Numbered from the stretch's first letter, positions 19,050-29,358 are shown. The stretch: 64,000 bases of DNA from Gracilinema caldarium DSM 7334 (GCF_000219725.1 NC_015732.1:1550001-1614000), one strand, 5' to 3'. Notes: generated from the letters alone by a model not told the origin. Numbers and translations: made by a program.

Positions 19050-19739
19050 ATGAAATCATGCAGATTCTTTTCTAGGTTTCTTTTAGTATTTTATATTTTT
19101 ATTATTAGTTCCTGTGGACTAGAAAATTATATTTATCTAGCTCCCGTTACTGCAATAACAGCTCAAAATGATAGCATTACAGTAAACTTACCAAATGGAG
19201 ATCAACCGAGTTTGTATTTTAAAGGATATAAAATTTATTATAAAATATATACAAGTGAAAAAACATTTACATCTGTTATAACGAGTGCCAATTTTTCAGA
19301 TATTAATAAAATTATGGCTTCAGATTTTTCAAAAATTGCACCATATCTTTCGACAGATTCGGTAACTTCTATTAATATGGATGTATTTTTTAGTAGTAAC
19401 AGCAATGGTCTCAATTTTTATCCTTTATATGTGAATAATAATAATATAGCAGTATTACTGGATGGAACCAATAGTGCTTTTTCATTAAAAAAAGAAGATA
19501 ATGGGTTATCTATAACTATTACAACATCATATACATTACAACGAAGTATTACAAATTATCCCGGGTTTATTTATAACAGCTCAGATATTTCTGATGATAG
19601 TGATGTGGCTGACCTTGATAATGATACTACAGCGTATGTGCTCTTTTTTATCTTTGCATACGGTGTTGATGAATATGGTTCATCTATATTCAGTAGACCA
19701 TCTATGCTTGGAGTACTTCAATTACCAAATGCATCATAA
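19050..19739 (+). CDS. Putative lipoprotein, AT-rich gene
   Basis: A 229-residue protein with a signal sequence ending in the lipobox-like IISSCG (Cys about residue 22), so a membrane-anchored lipoprotein is likely. The mature part is rich in Ser, Asn, Thr, Tyr and Asp, probably a beta-structured surface domain, and has no motif I know. The gene is much more AT-rich than the cyclase before it. No strong ribosome site is visible; it follows the cyclase stop by nine bases. The gap after it (19740-19928) is very AT-rich and holds one imperfect inverted repeat near 19849-19873 but no clear terminator. Confidence 0.65.
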   Translation: MKSCRFFSRFLLVFYIFIISSCGLENYIYLAPVTAITAQNDSITVNLPNGDQPSLYFKGYKIYYKIYTSEKTFTSVITSANFSDINKIMASDFSKIAPYLSTDSVTSINMDVFFSSNSNGLNFYPLYVNNNNIAVLLDGTNSAFSLKKEDNGLSITITTSYTLQRSITNYPGFIYNSSDISDDSDVADLDNDTTAYVLFFIFAYGVDEYGSSIFSRPSMLGVLQLPNAS

Positions 19740-19928
19740 ATAGATTGTTATGAAAAAAATTAATAAAAAAGGATTCTATTTAAATAAGGGAAAAGTTTAA
19801 AAACTGAACTTAAAAAGGCCACCTTTATACTAAATACTAATACACATTACTATGCATAATGTATATTCTGTCTACTATAAGTTATTTCAAATAAATATTG
19901 TTTCAATTATTAATTATCATTTCTGCTT

Positions 19929-22340
19929 TCAATGCTCCGCGGCATACAAATTCTTGTAACGAGTGAAATAATCAGTATAAGAACCTAATCCATCATCTGC
20001 TAATACAGTGATTCTTGTTAAATCCAATAAAGATTTTGTAGGATCATGTAAAAAAGATTCACGAAAATGTTTATCATCACTAGATTTCACATCGATAAAA
20101 CCATCATTAGTCTTGTATCGATATCCCCATAACAATGAAGGGCTTGTATACTTTTTTGACCCCTCTGGAATTGATACAAGCATCGCTTGCAGTATTCTAA
20201 TATCTTTAGGTAAGGCTTTATTTACCTTATGTATAAAGTCTGTAACATTAAAAGGATCGATAATTTCAATTGTTGCAATTTCTCCTAATGCTGTAACACC
20301 TAAAGACAAAGGAGCTGCAATATCGAGACGCGGCAAAGGATTAAAACCTTCAGTGAATTGAATTGGTAAGGCTGCTCGTATAAAGGCCTTAGAAAATGTT
20401 TCGACAAGACTTAAATGAGGAATAAAGATCGCGGTTCGTTCTTTAGAAAAGGAAAAAACTATTTTATAGGCACTCTTTTTACGAATTATTGTTTTCAGTA
20501 CAACATCCTGATTATTTTCAGAAAGATTTATATTATAAACACTGTTGCGATGTATACTATTTTTAACAATATTTACTTCATTACCACATATTCCGCAATT
20601 ATGATTGCAATATTCTAGACATGTTGATGTTAATTCTGATGACAGTGATTTGTTAAATTCTTGTAATAAAAATGCTTTAGATGTTCTGCTATATACTGTA
20701 TCCCAGGGTAGTACACTATCGGTTGAAAAACCTGCAAGAATTTCATCTATAATTTTTTTATTTTTTATTAATATTGATTTCCATATATCTCTCTTAAAAT
20801 AATCATCCCATGCATCAAGCCTACAACCGGCACTAAATGCCTGTTCAATGATTTCCCCTACCCGTTCATCACCCCGTGATAAAATTCCTTCTATAATAGA
20901 TATAAAAGGATCATGGGTACTTATTTTAAAACCCAAAGGCCGTAAGGTGTCTCGTATATATTTTAATTTCTTTTCTGCTAATGCTTCGCTAATTTGTGGA
21001 ACCCATTGATATGGGGTATGTGGTTTTGGGATAAAGGTTCCAATATTTACATGTATATGCACTCCTGTATTTTTATAGATATCTAGTAAAAAAGAAACTA
21101 TTTCCTCTTCTTCATGGTTATTTTCGTATCCATTTTGAAAATCACCTATAGGTAGACCAATCATAAAATAAAATTTTGCACTTTTCCATCCATGTTTTTT
21201 TGCTTCTTTTAATATAGAAATTACATTTTCCCGAGCTACTTCTTTATTTAATGATAACTGCCAGGCATCTCGGGGGGTTTCTATTGCAAAGGTTAGCCCA
21301 CTTTTTCTAGTCTCAGCAATTTGTTCTAATAAAGGTAATGAAAACGTAGAGACTTTTAATGATGGCAATTGAAATGAGATATGTCTATTTTTATATTTAT
21401 GATTTAAACGGTGTACCAATTCATTAATTCCAATAAAATCGCCAGATGAAAGTGAAGAAAGGGTTATTTCTCTATATCCAGCATTCGTTACAATTGACTC
21501 AACTTCTGCTTCAATCGTATCCAATGATTTCATTCGAGTAGGTCTATACCAGATACCTGCGTGGCAGAATCTACATCCATTGGGACAGCCGCGCATAATT
21601 TCAATTGTTCCATGATCCTGAACAACCTTAATTGAAGGTGTTGGAAGTGTAGCTACAATACGTGGTGATTTTGGAAAATTGATATCAATATGTCGTTTTG
21701 CTCTTTTACCAGGGACCCAGATAGCTTCATCAGCCTTTATCATTTCAAGAATACCGGTACGATTACACCCTGCCCGTTTAGCATCTCTAACATTTTCTAT
21801 GAGTTTAAAAAATGCATCTTCTGCCTCACCAATCCAGACTGCATCAATAAATTCCTGATATGGGATTGGATTCGATGCTGCAGGTCCGCCAATGATTATA
21901 ATCGGATGTTGTTCTGTTCTATCTTGTTTTTTTATCGGAATCCATCCACTCTGTAAAATAGATAGCATTCCGGTAACACCTAACTCATATCCCAATGAAA
22001 CACCTATAATATCGAGCTGGTATAGTGGTCGATACACATCGAGTGTATAAAGGGGAAGTTTTTTTTCTTGTAATAATTTTTCAAAATCAGGAGCAGGAGC
22101 AAATACACGATCGCAGGAAACATCTTCGAGTTGATTTAAGTTGTTATACAATATTTTAACTGCCTGATTAGACATCCCAATCTCATAAAGATCTGGGAAG
22201 GCAATAGCCATTTTTACAAGCTTATGATCATGATTATATACCCCATATTCTCCACCGATATAGCGGCCAGGCTTTTCGATACATAAAAAATCTTTACCAA
22301 TTTCTTTAAGAGGATCAATGGTACAATTCTCTGTTATCAA
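19929..22340 (-). CDS. Fused radical SAM protein (TIGR03960-like) with C-terminal DUF2344 domain
   Basis: An 803-residue protein. An N-terminal B12-binding-like region (about 1-230, including IIIIGGPAASNPIPY) precedes a radical SAM core whose iron-sulfur ligands are CPNGCRFC near residue 252, a CxxxCxxC arrangement. A Cys-rich patch CLEYCNHNCGICG lies near 590. The last about 190 residues are a DUF2344 (TIGR03936-like) domain, with HLSLVETFSKAFIRA and GFNPLPRLDIAAPLSLG. In many bacteria the two parts are separate neighbours or fused; the reaction is unknown to me, though RNA modification or maturation is often suggested. The start is TTG at 22340, overlapping the rodA stop in TTGA, so it is coupled to rodA. 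Confidence 0.88.
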   Translation of the reverse strand: MITENCTIDPLKEIGKDFLCIEKPGRYIGGEYGVYNHDHKLVKMAIAFPDLYEIGMSNQAVKILYNNLNQLEDVSCDRVFAPAPDFEKLLQEKKLPLYTLDVYRPLYQLDIIGVSLGYELGVTGMLSILQSGWIPIKKQDRTEQHPIIIIGGPAASNPIPYQEFIDAVWIGEAEDAFFKLIENVRDAKRAGCNRTGILEMIKADEAIWVPGKRAKRHIDINFPKSPRIVATLPTPSIKVVQDHGTIEIMRGCPNGCRFCHAGIWYRPTRMKSLDTIEAEVESIVTNAGYREITLSSLSSGDFIGINELVHRLNHKYKNRHISFQLPSLKVSTFSLPLLEQIAETRKSGLTFAIETPRDAWQLSLNKEVARENVISILKEAKKHGWKSAKFYFMIGLPIGDFQNGYENNHEEEEIVSFLLDIYKNTGVHIHVNIGTFIPKPHTPYQWVPQISEALAEKKLKYIRDTLRPLGFKISTHDPFISIIEGILSRGDERVGEIIEQAFSAGCRLDAWDDYFKRDIWKSILIKNKKIIDEILAGFSTDSVLPWDTVYSRTSKAFLLQEFNKSLSSELTSTCLEYCNHNCGICGNEVNIVKNSIHRNSVYNINLSENNQDVVLKTIIRKKSAYKIVFSFSKERTAIFIPHLSLVETFSKAFIRAALPIQFTEGFNPLPRLDIAAPLSLGVTALGEIATIEIIDPFNVTDFIHKVNKALPKDIRILQAMLVSIPEGSKKYTSPSLLWGYRYKTNDGFIDVKSSDDKHFRESFLHDPTKSLLDLTRITVLADDGLGSYTDYFTRYKNLYAAEH

Positions 22341-23647
22341 TGTTCAAACCTTCTCACATAAATACTTAAGGCAATCCCTATTCCTATAAAAGCAGATAGC
22401 AATGAAGAGCCACCATATGAAAGAAATAGTAAAGGAATACCTGTTATAGGCATAATCCCCATTGTCATACCTACGTTGATTAAAAAATGAAATACAAGCA
22501 TACCCGAGAATCCCGCCACTATGTATGCACCAAATAAATCAGATGTAGTTTTCATGATATTCAATAGTCTCAGTACAATCAATAAAAACAATGCAAATAA
22601 AAGCAATCCACCAATGAATCCCATTTCTTCTGAAAATATTGAAAATATAAAATCAGTACTTTGTTGTGGTAAAAAACGATAATGACTCTGTGTACCTTGT
22701 AAGTATCCTTTTCCTAAAACCCCACCAGAACCAATAGCAGTAATTGATTGTATGATGTTCCACCCAGATCCTTTTGGGTCAATATAAGGATCTAAAAAAA
22801 CTATAAGCCGCATGATTTGATAATCTTTCAAAACCTTATGAGCAGCAAAGGATACTAAGAGTGCAATAATAAAAAGTGATAAAAAATATACAATCCAATA
22901 AAAGTAATCTTTTCTATATCTCTTATAGCCGTACCAGGCAATACCAGAAATCAATAGCATAGCAAGTTCCAAGATGCTCACAATTTTTATATTTTGAAAC
23001 ATCTTCAAAAATGGTAATGCTCCTTTTAATATATATAGTTGCCAAAGTGGTAAAATAGTAAAAAATCCCACTAAACCTATTAGTAATATTGTATATACAA
23101 TATAGCGTCTTGTAATGCCAGCAATAAAACAGGTGGCTAAGAATATGGGTATAAAAACTAACGCAGTACCAAGATCAGGCTGCAGCAAAATAAATAACAT
23201 TGGCATTCCAACAATAATGCTGGCTACTACAAATCGTTTCAAATGTTCTTCTGATCTATGAGAATTCTCTAAGTATTTTGACAATATAATTATAGTAGCT
23301 ATTTTTAAAAATTCAGAAGGCTGAATACCAAAGTTTCCAAATCCAATCCAGGCTCTTGCACCATTTACAAGCTTTCCAAAAAAGATAGTATATAATACTA
23401 ATAACAGAAAAAATACATAGAAATATTCTGCATAATCATATAGTCTACGATAGTCGTACATAATAAGGAATGCAATTAACACTAAGCCTATAATAGAAAA
23501 TATAATTTGTTTTATATATTCATTACTAATTAATATACCTGAAGAATTCACACCTGATGAATAGATCATCAGAATTCCAAATAGAGTAAGTATTAGAGTT
23601 GAAAGTAATAAAGATACATCTATTTCCGTTAACCTTTTATAATTCAT
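22337..23647 (-). CDS. rodA: Rod-shape peptidoglycan glycosyltransferase RodA
   Basis: A 436-residue SEDS-family membrane protein with about ten membrane helices, which polymerises glycan strands with its partner PBP2 during elongation. Family features include the NGARAWIGFGNFGIQPSEFLK segment (shared shape with FtsW), QPDLGTALVF with the catalytic Asp region, and the C-terminal LLFLSYGGSSL motif. RodA rather than FtsW is supported by the operon with mrdA and mreBCD. The start overlaps the mrdA stop in ATGA. Confidence 0.96.
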   Translation of the reverse strand: MNYKRLTEIDVSLLLSTLILTLFGILMIYSSGVNSSGILISNEYIKQIIFSIIGLVLIAFLIMYDYRRLYDYAEYFYVFFLLLVLYTIFFGKLVNGARAWIGFGNFGIQPSEFLKIATIIILSKYLENSHRSEEHLKRFVVASIIVGMPMLFILLQPDLGTALVFIPIFLATCFIAGITRRYIVYTILLIGLVGFFTILPLWQLYILKGALPFLKMFQNIKIVSILELAMLLISGIAWYGYKRYRKDYFYWIVYFLSLFIIALLVSFAAHKVLKDYQIMRLIVFLDPYIDPKGSGWNIIQSITAIGSGGVLGKGYLQGTQSHYRFLPQQSTDFIFSIFSEEMGFIGGLLLFALFLLIVLRLLNIMKTTSDLFGAYIVAGFSGMLVFHFLINVGMTMGIMPITGIPLLFLSYGGSSLLSAFIGIGIALSIYVRRFEH

Positions 23648-25518
23648 TCTCTACGTTCCCTTGGAGACATAAGATATTGTAATCCTAACGTTTTTACTGC
23701 ATCTTCATATGTTTGTTGTGCAAAGATTCCTTGAAAAATGATAGCTGATGCATATGGTGCCCACCATTCCCAGGTATTGCTTGCTTCGACGATAACAGAT
23801 ACTACAATCTGTTCATCAGGATTATCCGAATTATAGGGAGCATAAGCTGCAAACCATGAATGCCATCGATCTGACAAACCTACTTCTCCTGTTCCTGTTT
23901 TTCCAGCAACCTGCACTGACTTAATATTCATAGGAAAACGAGCAGTTCCTTCTGTAATAACAGAACGCATATTATTCCGAACTGTTTGGAATATTTCTTT
24001 ATCAATATCACTTTGATGTAAAACAGTAGGCCTTATAGTTTTTATAATGGCTCCTGAAACAGGATCTCGGATCTCTTTGAGAAGATGTGGTTGGTATATT
24101 GTTCCGTTATTGACAACCATGGCAACCATATTAGCCATCTGTAATGGTGTTACCAAAGTATATCCTTGTCCAATAGACATATTCATAGTATCACCGGCTA
24201 GCCATTTTTCATGGAATCTCCGATCTTTCCACTGAGGGGTGGGAACAAAACCTGGGATTTCTCCTGGAATATCTACATCTGTCAATTCACCATATCCAAA
24301 ATCTTTAGCATAATTTACTATACGTTCTACTCCTAGATAATCTCGGCCAGTGACCCAAAAATAAATATCACATGATTGGGCTAAGGCTTGTTGTAAATTT
24401 AAATATCCATGACCTGGTTTATGAATCCAACATTTCCAAACCCGGTTACCATAGGATATTTCACCTTTACATTCTATAGTTTTTTCAGGAGGATATGCTT
24501 TTTCATTAAGAATTGCAGTAGACATGATAATTTTAAAAGTAGAGGCTGGCGGATAACTTGATTGAATAGCCCGATTTAAGAGAGGTTTTTTTGGGTCTTC
24601 TAATAATTGTTGATATGCAACCGATGCATCATTTTTATTAAAAAGATTAGGATCATACCATGGATAGGAAACCATCGCTAGGATTTCTCCTGTGCTTGGT
24701 TTTAAAATTACCACAGCACCCATTCGTTCTCCAAGGGCTTTTTCTGCCAAGGTTTGCATGGATCTATCGATGGTAAGAACGAGATTTTTCCCCATTTCAG
24801 GGCTTTCTTTAATAGTATTGTCTAGTCCGGATACTTTTTTGCCTCGGACATCAACAATTTTTATTTCTCGACCATTTTTCCCTCGTAAGAGTTCATCATA
24901 TTGCTTTTCAATTCCTGCTTTTCCTATAATATCACCGGCCTGATAGCCCTTGTTATATAATAACTTTAGTTCATCTTTTGTAATATCTCCAACATAGCCA
25001 ATAATATGAGCAAGACTTCCAGTATCTACATAATTACGAATAGGATTAGAACGCCAGCTAACTCCAGGTAATTCATTTTTTCGTTCAGCAAGCTTCGCAA
25101 TCGATTGAAAGGGTACGTTAATTGCAATATCCACCGGCTGATACATTTTATAATATTGGGGGGGAATTTTAGTATCTATTGTTTTTTTAGAAATACCAAT
25201 AATATCAGCAACATTTTGAAAAACAGTTGGCATAGATTCTTTAGGAATTTCCGCCGGTGTAATTTGTACTGCAAAAGAATCGATATTAAGAACAATCGGT
25301 TGATTAATGTTACGGTCGAAAATTTCACCACGCTGGGCAGGAATAATAGAAACCCGTTGAGTTATGTTTGCTGCTTTTGAACGGTATAAATTTCCAGAGA
25401 TTATTTGCATGCTAAATAATTTTATTGCATACAATATAAATATGATAATATACAAAATTTGTAAAAAAACAATTCTTTCAGCAGGTCGTTCTTCACCGGT
25501 CGGAAATTTAAGCGACAT
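23644..25518 (-). CDS. mrdA: Penicillin-binding protein 2 (elongasome transpeptidase)
   Basis: A 624-residue class B PBP that cross-links peptidoglycan during cell elongation. It has one N-terminal membrane helix (about 20-40), a PBP dimer domain (about 60-230) and a transpeptidase domain. The three active-site motifs are visible: SxxK as STFK near residue 326 with the nucleophilic Ser, SxN-type SCD near 385, and KTG in VAGKTGTGE near 540. The SCD in place of SxN occurs in PBP2 proteins. The ATG at 25518 overlaps the mreD stop in TGATG; a TTG one codon upstream is less likely. Confidence 0.96.
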   Translation of the reverse strand: MSLKFPTGEERPAERIVFLQILYIIIFILYAIKLFSMQIISGNLYRSKAANITQRVSIIPAQRGEIFDRNINQPIVLNIDSFAVQITPAEIPKESMPTVFQNVADIIGISKKTIDTKIPPQYYKMYQPVDIAINVPFQSIAKLAERKNELPGVSWRSNPIRNYVDTGSLAHIIGYVGDITKDELKLLYNKGYQAGDIIGKAGIEKQYDELLRGKNGREIKIVDVRGKKVSGLDNTIKESPEMGKNLVLTIDRSMQTLAEKALGERMGAVVILKPSTGEILAMVSYPWYDPNLFNKNDASVAYQQLLEDPKKPLLNRAIQSSYPPASTFKIIMSTAILNEKAYPPEKTIECKGEISYGNRVWKCWIHKPGHGYLNLQQALAQSCDIYFWVTGRDYLGVERIVNYAKDFGYGELTDVDIPGEIPGFVPTPQWKDRRFHEKWLAGDTMNMSIGQGYTLVTPLQMANMVAMVVNNGTIYQPHLLKEIRDPVSGAIIKTIRPTVLHQSDIDKEIFQTVRNNMRSVITEGTARFPMNIKSVQVAGKTGTGEVGLSDRWHSWFAAYAPYNSDNPDEQIVVSVIVEASNTWEWWAPYASAIIFQGIFAQQTYEDAVKTLGLQYLMSPRERRE

Positions 25519-26021
25519 CAATTTTCCTTTCTAGACATCAAAATCTTCTTAAACAATTTTAAAAAAGCAAAAACAAAAGGCCCAGAAGCAGCATTAATAG
25601 CTACCTCTATCCACAACATATTGTTGGTAAAATGATAAGCCGGGGTATTTGCATTAAATAAGAAATGTATAATGGCAATAATTATTGCCTTAATAATCGT
25701 TGCACCAGCACAAAGCAAGGCTGGGAAAATGACAATATCTAAAAAAAAGGTGCCTTTGAGTAAACCAACCAAAGATCCAATAATTGTTCGGCTTAGGGCA
25801 TTAAAACCAAAAGGAGCAAATGAAAGAAAATCTAAGAAAATACCAGATACAAACCCTGTGATTTGTCCAGTCATCGATCCATTCACATATGATACATATA
25901 CTAATATAATCAACGCTAAATCTGGGATAACATGAAAAATTGCAATTTTCGAGAGCAAACTTGATTGAATTATTCCTGCTATTATGATTAAAACAGTAGC
26001 CCATCCAACAGTTCTACTCAT
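25518..26021 (-). CDS. mreD: Rod shape-determining protein MreD
   Basis: A 167-residue protein with about five membrane helices and the MreD layout; MreD links MreBC to the RodA-PBP2 pair. The start is ATG 26021, with AGGAG seven bases upstream; longer in-frame starts lie in mreC. Hallmarks are the hydrophobic N-terminus, VIPDLALIILVYVSY, and GFVSGIFLDFLS. It overlaps mreC by eight bases and mrdA by one. Confidence 0.92.
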   Translation of the reverse strand: MSRTVGWATVLIIIAGIIQSSLLSKIAIFHVIPDLALIILVYVSYVNGSMTGQITGFVSGIFLDFLSFAPFGFNALSRTIIGSLVGLLKGTFFLDIVIFPALLCAGATIIKAIIIAIIHFLFNANTPAYHFTNNMLWIEVAINAASGPFVFAFLKLFKKILMSRKEN

Positions 26022-26886
26022 TATCGGCTCCTGTATTGCTTCTTTCAATAACAAAGACATATTCTAACCGTGAAAAATCTATGGAACTTTCCAATTCTAC
26101 TGTTAATGATGTCTCATATTCCTGGAATATAATCCTTGAAACACGGCCGATTTCGATTCCTTTTGGGAATATTCCACCAAGACCACTGGTAATAACCCTA
26201 TCCCCATATTGAATTTCATCTTTTGCTCTTTTTTTAATATATTTCATAATGAGAGGGCTCGTTACATCACCCTGTCCGGATACAATACCCTCATACAATG
26301 AGGGGGTAAACCTGGCTGATACAAAAGAATTAGCGTCATAGACAGGCAATACCATACTTTCATGACGGCCAACCTGCACTACCAAGCCTACAAGCCCCTG
26401 AATACCGTCTTGAAAAGCAATAACAGCCATATTTTTCTTTATACCTTCCTTTATACCCTTATCGATTACAAAGGAAGTAAATAGATTATCCGGATCTTTT
26501 CCAATTATCTGTGCTGGAATATGCTTGTATGTAATATTTTGTGAAAAATTAAGTTGTTTTTTTAAATTGATATTTTCCTGCTCAATATCGGCAGCACTTC
26601 TGGCTAATTGTTCATATCGTTCTAATTGTTTTGTTAATTGATCATATTCCTGTTTGAGTCGACGTAGTTCTTCAATTGAAAGAATTGTCTTTTGAACATA
26701 CAATGTAATTCCATGTATTGCTCCACGAAATCCTGAGAACAGAGAAAAACCGACATCTCGAACATCAATTACAAAACTTCGAGTAGAGAAGAGCAAGCAA
26801 GAGAATGACACCGTAACAAGTGCAATAAACACATAGAGTGTATTATTTGACCGTTTTGGGTTCGGTCCATTCATTGGTAAGGGCAT
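26014..26886 (-). CDS. mreC: Rod shape-determining protein MreC
   Basis: A 290-residue bitopic protein with a membrane helix at about 17-35, a coiled coil at about 65-110 and the paired beta-barrel domain of MreC in the periplasm (about 120-285), with the typical GLVGLVVQVG and GDRVITSGLGGIFPKGIEIG segments. It scaffolds the elongasome. It starts nine bases after mreB; the ATG at 26886 has only a close AAAGG, so an ATG four codons downstream is possible. Confidence 0.94.
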   Translation of the reverse strand: MPLPMNGPNPKRSNNTLYVFIALVTVSFSCLLFSTRSFVIDVRDVGFSLFSGFRGAIHGITLYVQKTILSIEELRRLKQEYDQLTKQLERYEQLARSAADIEQENINLKKQLNFSQNITYKHIPAQIIGKDPDNLFTSFVIDKGIKEGIKKNMAVIAFQDGIQGLVGLVVQVGRHESMVLPVYDANSFVSARFTPSLYEGIVSGQGDVTSPLIMKYIKKRAKDEIQYGDRVITSGLGGIFPKGIEIGRVSRIIFQEYETSLTVELESSIDFSRLEYVFVIERSNTGADNE

Positions 26887-26894
26887 GCCTTTTT

Positions 26895-27938
26895 TTATCC
26901 GTTCAAATTGTCATAAATGCTTCTAGTATTATCAAACCCTTTTGCATATTCAAAATATTTGCCTGCACCAAGGGCGACACAATCCAAAGGCCTTTCTGCA
27001 AGTATTACAGGAACCCCGGTTTCCTTTGAAATAAGCTTGGGGAGTCCCTTTAAAAGAGACCCGCCACCGGTCATGACAATACCCCGTTCAACAATATCAG
27101 CTGCAAGTTCAGGAGGGGTCTGTCCTAGTGTACGTTTTATTTCTTCAATAATTTGAGTAATCGGGTCTTTCAATGCTTCCCGAACCTCCACCGAATCGAT
27201 TTCCAATCGTCGGGGAAGACCAGTAATTGCATCGGTTCCTTTAATCTCTACTTTTTCTATCGTTTTATCAGGGGACGCATTACCAATTTCTATTTTTAGA
27301 CGTTCAGCAGTTTGTTCTCCGATAATGAGGTTATGAACACTCCGAACATGTTTAATAATCGCTTCATCAAACTCATCTCCACCTAATCGGATTGCATTGG
27401 TTACTACCATTCCTCCTAGAGATATCACCGAAATTTCAGTGGTGCCACCGCCAATATCACAGATCATGTGTCCAGCAGGTTCAAAAATAGGAATGTCAGC
27501 ACCGATAGCTGCCGCAAGACTTTCTTCAATGACTTTTACATCCCGGGCTCCGGCTTTATAGGCACTTTCTTCGACAGCTCTCCGTTCAACCTCAGTTATA
27601 CAGGATGGAACACCAATAACCATTCGTGGTTTTATAAACCAGTGACGAGGAAGCACTTTAGAAATAAAGTATCGAATCATCTTTTCAGTAGTTTCAAGAT
27701 CTGCAATTACTCCATCTCTCAGGGGACGAATCGCAATAATATCACCAGGAGTTTTCCACAACATACGTTTAGCATCTGCCCCAACGGCTACAACTTTTTT
27801 AGTTCCCCGTTCCACAGCAACGACCGAGGGTTCATTAATGACAATACCCTTTCCGCGAACGTAGATGAGTGTGTTACAGGTACCTAAATCTATTCCAATA
27901 TCAGATGAAAGATTGTCAAAAAGATTTCCGCGAGCCAT
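26895..27938 (-). CDS. mreB: Rod shape-determining protein MreB
   Basis: A 347-residue actin-like ATPase that guides peptidoglycan synthesis along the cell. Phosphate-binding loops [15 protein letters not shown] and DIGGGTTEI and the adenosine motif [13 protein letters not shown] are all present. The preferred start is the second of two close ATGs (27938, protein starting MARGNLFDN), because GGAGG is seven bases before it but directly abuts the first ATG. It follows the TPR gene closely and is the second gene of the rod operon. Confidence 0.97.
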   Translation of the reverse strand: MARGNLFDNLSSDIGIDLGTCNTLIYVRGKGIVINEPSVVAVERGTKKVVAVGADAKRMLWKTPGDIIAIRPLRDGVIADLETTEKMIRYFISKVLPRHWFIKPRMVIGVPSCITEVERRAVEESAYKAGARDVKVIEESLAAAIGADIPIFEPAGHMICDIGGGTTEISVISLGGMVVTNAIRLGGDEFDEAIIKHVRSVHNLIIGEQTAERLKIEIGNASPDKTIEKVEIKGTDAITGLPRRLEIDSVEVREALKDPITQIIEEIKRTLGQTPPELAADIVERGIVMTGGGSLLKGLPKLISKETGVPVILAERPLDCVALGAGKYFEYAKGFDNTRSIYDNLNG

Positions 27939-27952
27939 ATACATCCTCCGGT

Positions 27953-28888
27953 TTACATACTGAGCCGATTTCGAGCCGGCCCGTGGTTTGGATCTATTTT
28001 AAGGGTTTTGCGCCATTCAGATCGAGCCTTAATCGCATCACCAAAATTGGCATAAAGTTCTCCAAGCTGAAAATGGGCTTCTGCATTTTGATCGTTATTG
28101 GCAATAATTGCAAGGTACTGATCCATCGCTTCTTGTTGTTTCCCTTCAGAAACAAATAAAGAGGCCAGAGATAAACGAGCCTTGGATCTTAGATCATCAT
28201 CCTTGGTGCTTTCTATACATCGATACAAATAGGCCTTTGCATTATCATAATCGCTTAGGCCTATATAAGATGTAGCTATTGCTAATAATAACACATCTGA
28301 TGGGTCTTTTTCAGGTTGTAAAGCCTCTGAAAAAGCTACAACACTATTTCTATAATCTTTTACGGAAGCATAAGCAAGGCCTAAATATTCGTATAAATCA
28401 GGAGCCGAATATCCAAGTTTTTTCGCTTTTTCTAAATAGAGAATTGCAGAATCAGCATAAGCTGGGCCACTTTTAAAGTACGCCTTACCTAAAACATAGG
28501 GGATTCTTCCGTCCTTAGATTTTGATTTATAAAGAAGTACTTTCCTTAGGGATGAAATACAATCATCATAATAAACCTGAGCATCCTGAGGTGCAGTTTG
28601 GGATTCTGCAACTTGGAATGCTGAAAAACCATACATAATAAGTAAAAAGGTATCTAAAGGTTTTTTTTGTAAATCACTTTTTACTCTTTGTAAAACATCT
28701 TCATAACGGCCATTATTCCATAGAGATAGTAAATAATCTCTATTATTAATTTGTTGAAGGTGATGATTACGAATAATTACAATAGTAAGGAATGTTATAA
28801 CCAACAACATTACACCCAAAATACTTTTTTTAATTATCCGTTTTTTGAGTATACTTGCAGAATATGATGAACGAGGATGAGAAAACAT
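27953..28888 (-). CDS. TPR membrane protein heading the mreB operon
   Basis: A 311-residue protein starting at ATG 28888. The longer reading frame from 28927 would begin inside the promoter -35 box. After a basic stretch ([10 protein letters not shown]) there is one membrane helix (about 22-40), then TPR repeats across the rest (about 50-305), ending in the well-formed repeat [18 protein letters not shown]. The bulk is probably outside the cytoplasmic membrane. No Shine-Dalgarno precedes the ATG, and the predicted +1 is three or four bases upstream. Its position suggests a partner of the elongation machinery; that is inference. Confidence 0.8.
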   Translation of the reverse strand: MFSHPRSSYSASILKKRIIKKSILGVMLLVITFLTIVIIRNHHLQQINNRDYLLSLWNNGRYEDVLQRVKSDLQKKPLDTFLLIMYGFSAFQVAESQTAPQDAQVYYDDCISSLRKVLLYKSKSKDGRIPYVLGKAYFKSGPAYADSAILYLEKAKKLGYSAPDLYEYLGLAYASVKDYRNSVVAFSEALQPEKDPSDVLLLAIATSYIGLSDYDNAKAYLYRCIESTKDDDLRSKARLSLASLFVSEGKQQEAMDQYLAIIANNDQNAEAHFQLGELYANFGDAIKARSEWRKTLKIDPNHGPARNRLSM

Positions 28889-28897
28889 AACTGCTAA

Positions 28898-28927
28898 GAT
28901 ATAACCGTTTTTTTTTAAAAAAGTCAA
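28898..28927 (-). promoter_or_regulatory. Promoter of the TPR-mreBCD-mrdA-rodA operon
   Basis: On the minus strand TTGACT (28922-28927) is followed after 17 bases by TTATAT (28899-28904), or after 18 by TATATC (28898-28903). The predicted +1 is 28891-28892, three or four bases before the ATG. It begins 11 bases after the end of the RNase P RNA. Confidence 0.6.
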
Positions 28928-28938
28928 CTTAAAAAAAA

Positions 28939-29343
28939 CGATGGATCCATAAGCCGGGTTCTGTCAAACGGTTTCGGATACCGAAACCGTAGGATTGCCA
29001 TCTATCTCGCAGTATTGTTACCAATACTGTCAACGCAGTTTACCCACGGAGTAACGAAGGGGCCCTTCATTCCGTTGCTCAACTTTGCTCCTGATGAGGT
29101 TTGCCGTGCCATACCTGTTACCAGATATGCGGTGGGCTCTTACCCCACCCTTTCACCCTTACTGATCGTAAAATCCATAGGATTTTACGATGTAGCGGTA
29201 TACTTTCTGTTGCACTGTCTGTCTTATAAAAGACGAAAGTCTTTTATAAGCCCGGGAATTACCCGGCATCATGCCCTACGGAGCCCGGACTTTCCTCTTG
29301 AATTATTGGTCAACCAATAATCAAGCGGCAATCGGATCCATCG
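28939..29343 (-). ncRNA. rnpB: RNase P RNA (bacterial type A)
   Basis: About 405 bases on the minus strand. Ten bases at the 5' end (29334-29343) are exactly complementary to ten at the 3' end (28939-28948), forming helix P1. The universal core element GAGGAAAGTCCGGGCTCC reads at 29281-29298, the conserved GGGTGAAA..GGTAAGAGC block at about 29132-29162, and the 3' element AGAACCCGGCTTATGG at 28945-28962. P1 is followed by eight T residues, a natural terminator. The 5' end is 15 bases after the stop of the zinc-ribbon gene and no convincing promoter is visible, so it may be processed from the dnaG-rpoD transcript. Confidence 0.97.
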
Positions 29344-29358
29344 AATACAACTAGCTAT

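Noticed and set aside
28889-28927. Longer N-terminus for the mreB-operon TPR protein from 28927
   Set aside because: The codon at 28927 is the TTG of the promoter -35 box, and the extra 13 residues would be encoded by promoter sequence.
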